NCBI GenBank assembly: GCA_033239525.1
Contig: BSYO01000024.1
Location: 4,611,991 to 4,675,990, forward strand
From: Nepenthes gracilis
Lineage: Eukaryota > Streptophyta > Magnoliopsida > Caryophyllales > Nepenthaceae
DNA length: 64,000 bases
Direction of reading: 5' to 3'
Part shown: positions 59,944 through 64,000 of the stretch, piece after piece
How positions within the stretch are numbered: the first letter of the stretch is position 1
How the letters are laid out: each line of letters starts with the position of its first letter
Program-made: the position numbers and the translations under genes
Notes under the pieces: generated by a model
What the model was told of the DNA's origin: nothing
The model's input: only the letters and a program-made list of their open reading frames with translations
Databases searched by the model: none

Positions 59944-62113
59944 AATAATATTCTAGATTTTTTTAAAATTATTTTAATATTAATTATGATTTTAGGTAAT
60001 TTTGACGTGATAAAAATTTATTAAATATTATAAAATTTTAGAGGATATTTAGATTAGTTGTGCTGGCGCCTGAAGTGTGTCTGTGCTGTCGCTCGAGTAT
60101 CGATTTAAGTTTTGGAATAAAAAAAAAGAAAAAAATATATATATATAATAAAAAGAAAAAAAAGTCAGAAAAAGGGTTTTGGTGAGAGAGAAGAAGAGAA
60201 GGGAGAGAGGAGGGCCAGCGCAGGAGGCAGCGGCCGACCGTTGGCTGGTGAATCGGCGTCAACGGTGTGCTGCAAAGGAAGGTCGACAGCTATGCACGGG
60301 GGAGGGAGGTAGTGCCGTTGTGATTGAGTGGCGCAGAGGAGAGAGAGAGAGAGAGAGAGAGGCTCTGCGACGGTGTCGACGAGGTGATGTCGAGAAGGCT
60401 GGTGACGGCCATACATGGCCGTGGCAGGTCGGCGGTGGTGTTGAGCAATGGCAACAGCATGTGGGAGGCCGCATGCAAAGGAGAGAACGACAGAGGCGCA
60501 TGCTTCACACTGGAAGGAGAGAGAAGGTGCCGTTCGAGCACTCCAGGGCATCCTTTCTTCAGATCTACGAAATATAAAGTCGAGACAAGTATCATCTAAT
60601 TATATCCTGAGTCTGATTTCATATTTGATAATATTTGACTACTATTAGGAGGTTTTTCTAATATGCATGTTATTTTTATATACCATATCTATTTATTATG
60701 TACATACATGTATGTTTTACCGGTTATTCAGTGGGTTTACACTGGTATTCATGATTTAGAAGGCTTTCAGACACCCAAACAGTATATATGTATATTTATG
60801 TATCCGTATGTTGTTGAACCATAAACTAGGCTATACATTGGTTCACATGCATGTTGCTAGGGAATGAGGTCGCTACTTTGTGGGACCATGATAGTCCGAG
60901 ACCCTAGGGGTCGATTTGTAATCCGAGGCATTGGCTATTTGTGCTGCCTCTTCCGACGAGGACATACGTAATATGTGATCTCCCTTCCGCCGGCAGGAAT
61001 GTGAGCTTTGTTGTAGTCGACTTGGCCCATACGTTTTAATGAGAACCATCATAAGAAATTGATGTGAAGTAATATATTTAGATGCCCTAATATATATAAC
61101 TAAATTTGAGGTTGCAGTCAATATAGTCGTTATTACTGGATGAGGGTAACACTTCTTCAAATTGGTATTATTAATCTTTGGTTCTTCGATTTTATGCATA
61201 CTTTATATTTCTGCATGTATCTGCGTGGATTGTGATTTGAGATACGTGGTTTGGCCCACGGATGGACGATAAGAATGTCTCGTACGGATTAGTGTATTAA
61301 GTCTTGGAACATGTTTTATATTTATATGTTTTGGTTCCGGTATTTCCTTTTATTTTAGCATATGAAATATGAGATTTGGAATCAGACGATAGTGTATATC
61401 CTACATGGATGTGGTGACGGTCACGATTATATGATGTGATATCGGATCATATGATGTGATATCGTTTATGAGATTTGATCGGATCGTTATTTGTATGATT
61501 ATCTCTCGGATGGATTGTTTGCTATGAATAATGATTTAGTACGAGATACCTCCTTGATTTTCGGAGATTTCACATATGTTGTATTTTATTTTATGTGATT
61601 ATTATTTGATATCCCTTCCTCTAATTTATATGTACTGTTTTATACGATGATAACATTTGTTGAGCCTTCGACTCATATTTTCATATTTTATCACTTTAGA
61701 CTAGTAGTATAGATACGCTTGTAAGAGTTCGAACGTGATCTGACACAATATGTCTATATCAGTACGTGGAGATGTATATGTTGTTTATGTTTCTAATCTT
61801 GAAGGTGTGTTATAGTTATTATTTATGACCAGATGTGGACCCTGATCATTGTATGGATATATTGGAGTTGCTGCTTTATATTGAAGAGTTGTTGTATAAA
61901 TAATACTTCAATTATGATATTTGGATAGTATGTCTATATTATATTTATCTGAATTTATATTCGATGAGGTCTTATGTGGGTTTTGTCACGTTGGGTCCTG
62001 TATGTGTATAGATTGTCCCCCAGGGTCTAGTTTGTCATTATTGATGTAATGATTTTATATTATTGGGGATTAATATTATTATCAACCTGCATTTAAGATC
62101 CTGGATTGTGACA
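59944..62113 (+). repeat. 3' LTR of the nested element
   Basis: Begins AATAATATTCTAGATT (decayed TGTAATATCCCGA) and ends ATTGTGACA. It contains a (GA)n at 60338-60360, the GC-rich block and the same downstream order as the 5' LTR. Length ~2170 bp. Confidence 0.85.
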
Positions 62114-62576
62114 CGAGCAATCACGTATTTTTAAAAGTGTCTCCAAGAAAAGACATTCTGATATTCAAGATGAAAGAGAAGTAAAAAACAAGGTTTATTG
62201 ACCATTTAAAATTTCACAATGAGTCGAAGATATGACTTATAAATTACCCTTACCTTTTAAGTTAGCCAATTTTCATGATGTATTTCATATTCAATACTTT
62301 AAAAGTATTTTTGATCCTTCATATATCAAAAAATATAAACCGTTGTAAATTGATGAGAACTTGACGTATATAAAAGTTCCAATTTAAATTTTTGGAAGAT
62401 GAGATCAAATTTTACGTATTAAGGTGATTCCATTTGTTAAGATATTTTAGAGAAATCATTCATTCAACGAAGTGATTTGAGAATGTAAAAATGGGATCTG
62501 AGAAAAGTACACGTGTTTATTTTTTCAATAAAGTACATAAATTTTGAGAACGAAATTTTACAAGGATAAGAAAGCT
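62114..62576 (+). pseudogene. Outer chromovirus: integrase GPF and chromodomain-like end
   Basis: Continues the integrase interrupted at 53927: HVFLKVSPRK near 62121, then 'PFKIS', DMTYKLPLPFKLANFHDVFH near 62230-62285 and DPSYI near 62313. Further text to 62500 resembles the chromodomain region (LWRNH-like words are weak). It is followed by the purine-rich 'gagaacgaaattttacaaggataagaaag' before the LTR at 62577. Only one copy of the duplicated target is needed to rejoin the frame. Confidence 0.75.
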
Positions 62577-64000
62577 GTTACACCCAATTTTTTTAGTTTA
62601 TATTTACAACATAATAATTATTTTACATTAGGTTAATATAATAAATAATTATATAATAAAAATTTTGTAAAGAATTTAATTTCATAGAAACAAGTTTAGC
62701 ACTTCATGGACACAAATCCAGTATATGTGCACTTTTCTAGCAAAAACTCCACGAATGGGTGTGTGATGACATGTTTGTACGTGTTTTAGGTGGAATATCT
62801 ATACCAAATGGGTGCATATGAAGCACTCATGCATGGTTTAAACAAAATAAGTTGTGCTTGTGGTGCACCTGATATAGCGCTTTTGCATGTATGTAACTGG
62901 GCATGATACTTGATCGGGATTCAAGTATTGATTTGTGTATATAAGCCTTTCTTTACCTGATTCAATCATTTGTGCAAAAAGGGGGAGAGAAAAAGAAAGA
63001 ATGAAGAGAAGCAGAAAGGGAGAGAATGAGAAAAAATGTAATTTCGAGACTATTCCGAATCAAATTGGGTAAATCTTTGAATTGAAGAAAGTATATCTAA
63101 ATTAATTCATTGATCCATTACTTTATTTTTTTTAATTTTACTCCGGATTCTTGTTTAAATGTATGCATGTTGCCATTTTTATATATGTTTAAATATTATT
63201 ACATGCATATTTATTTTAGCAAACATTTTGATATTTATTAGTTTTTAATGAATATTTAGATATTTCAACTATTTTTGTTGAACATTCAAATATTTAATTT
63301 CTTTTATTGAATATTTGGATATTTTGAAGGTTTATATCATTATATTAAAATATTGTAATGAAAATAATGAAATATTTGAATATTTAAACTTACTATTTTC
63401 ATATAAATATTTGATTGGGATTCTATTTTGTAATATACACTGAGCTTGTATTTTTCTCTTATTTGTAAAAATTTTATATATTTATTATAAAATTTTTTGT
63501 TTGACAAAATGTAAACCATTGTGTTTTGGATATTTTATAATAAAAAATATCCTAATATATGATGCAATCTTGATGAATGCATCTATCATACTCAGGTGCA
63601 CAAAAGAAAGTTGTTTATAACATCGCTATAAGGCAATATACATAGCCTGTCTATAAATCTTAAATAGTAGCATATCATTTTAATGTTATTGGAAACATGA
63701 GTAGCACATTTTTTAAAATTATTTTTTAATTAGTCTATGTGTAAGTTATCAATTTTTAGTTATTAAATTTTTACATGTTTTAGTCTTTTGATACTTTTCG
63801 TATGATTCGCATATATATAATTTGAGATATGTTTAATGAGAGATAGGATATTTTGGACTTTCAAATGTAATTTATAATTTTTTTTTATCATTTCATCTAT
63901 TTTACTTTCGCATATTTTTATATCGTATATATATTTTTTGTTGAATGTTATACTTATATTTATAGATATTTTAAAAATTCTTTCAAATTTGCAAGTAGTG
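62577..64000 (+). repeat. 3' LTR of the outer chromovirus, partial
   Basis: Starts TGTTACACCCAATTT after a purine-rich run. Includes a TATA-type box near 62936 (GTATATAAGC), a GA-rich leader near 62980-63030, and the conserved U5-like words near 63575-63670 ('atctatcatactcagg', 'atagcctgtctataaatc') shared with the LTRs at 25995, 40931 and 45800. It runs past the end of the window. Confidence 0.75.

Larger units (their letters stand above)
53928..62113 (+). mobile_element. Complete 8.2-kb Tekay/Del-like LTR retrotransposon, nested
   Basis: LTRs 53928-56078 (2151 bp) and 59944-62113 (~2170 bp), colinear through their length, ending GTGACA. The 5' end TATAATATCCCGA is the usual TGTAATATCCCG with one G-to-A change. 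A primer site follows the 5' LTR, a purine tract precedes the 3' LTR. Target copies are CGAGT (53923-53927) and CGAGC (62114-62118), one C/T difference. Internal DNA of only ~3.87 kb still shows gag, protease, RT, RNase H and integrase in order, with stops in every domain. It lies inside the integrase gene of an older chromovirus in the same orientation. Confidence 0.85.

Overview
The window is nuclear DNA of a flowering plant. The evidence is GT-AG introns, plant-type LTR retrotransposons (Tat-like and Tekay/Del-like Ty3/gypsy), LINE remnants, and two recognisable plant genes. The GC-rich 5' half of the PRA1 gene hints at a monocot, but this is weak. About 90% of the window is old, broken transposable-element DNA, so most open frames are not genes.

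1-11.9 kb: unassigned low-complexity sequence; a Tat-type solo LTR (4979-5420, duplicated target GAGTT); an intact intronless PRA1-family gene (6496-7098, +); then an array of ~50-bp repeats carried in two ~674-bp higher-order copies (9236-10450).

11.9-18.2 kb: a solo LTR of a large Ty3/gypsy family (11911-18183, target GTTTG), split by a ~4-kb insertion carrying a broken LINE-type ORF1 (DUF4283-like) on the minus strand.

19.5-22.3 kb: the only multi-exon gene, a PS2/PECP1-like HAD phosphatase (four exons, minus strand). Three PHR1-type (P1BS) sites lie 500-640 bp upstream of its start codon, which fits induction by phosphate starvation.

23.3-40.1 kb: one 16.8-kb Tat-lineage element with two LTRs, a tRNA-primer site, a purine tract and a perfect 5-bp target duplication (ATAAT). 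It holds broken gag, protease, RT, archaeal-type RNase H and integrase, plus an antisense coding remnant between integrase and 3' LTR. It has itself been hit by an LTR-gag fragment of another family that replaced protease-RT sequence (25995-28660), by a 238-bp LINE tail in the RNase H (29662-29899), and by a 3.4-kb solo LTR with (TAA)n and (TA)n arrays (35410-38812).

40.9-50.3 kb: a mosaic of Tekay-like LTR pieces in both orientations, an integrase/chromodomain remnant fused to an LTR, a LINE/SINE tail with a 15-bp target duplication, an ~85-bp minisatellite, a ~400-bp tandem duplication and a minus-strand protease-RT remnant.

50.5-64 kb: a plus-strand chromovirus whose pol gene can be followed through three successive insertions: a 988-bp solo LTR (51027-52014), a dispersed repeat (~52625-53350), and a complete 8.2-kb LTR retrotransposon (53928-62113) seated in the integrase C-terminal domain. 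Its own 3' LTR begins at 62577 and leaves the window.

No rRNA, tRNA, CRISPR array or intact transposase was seen. All boundaries were read by eye; alignments and database searches were not run.
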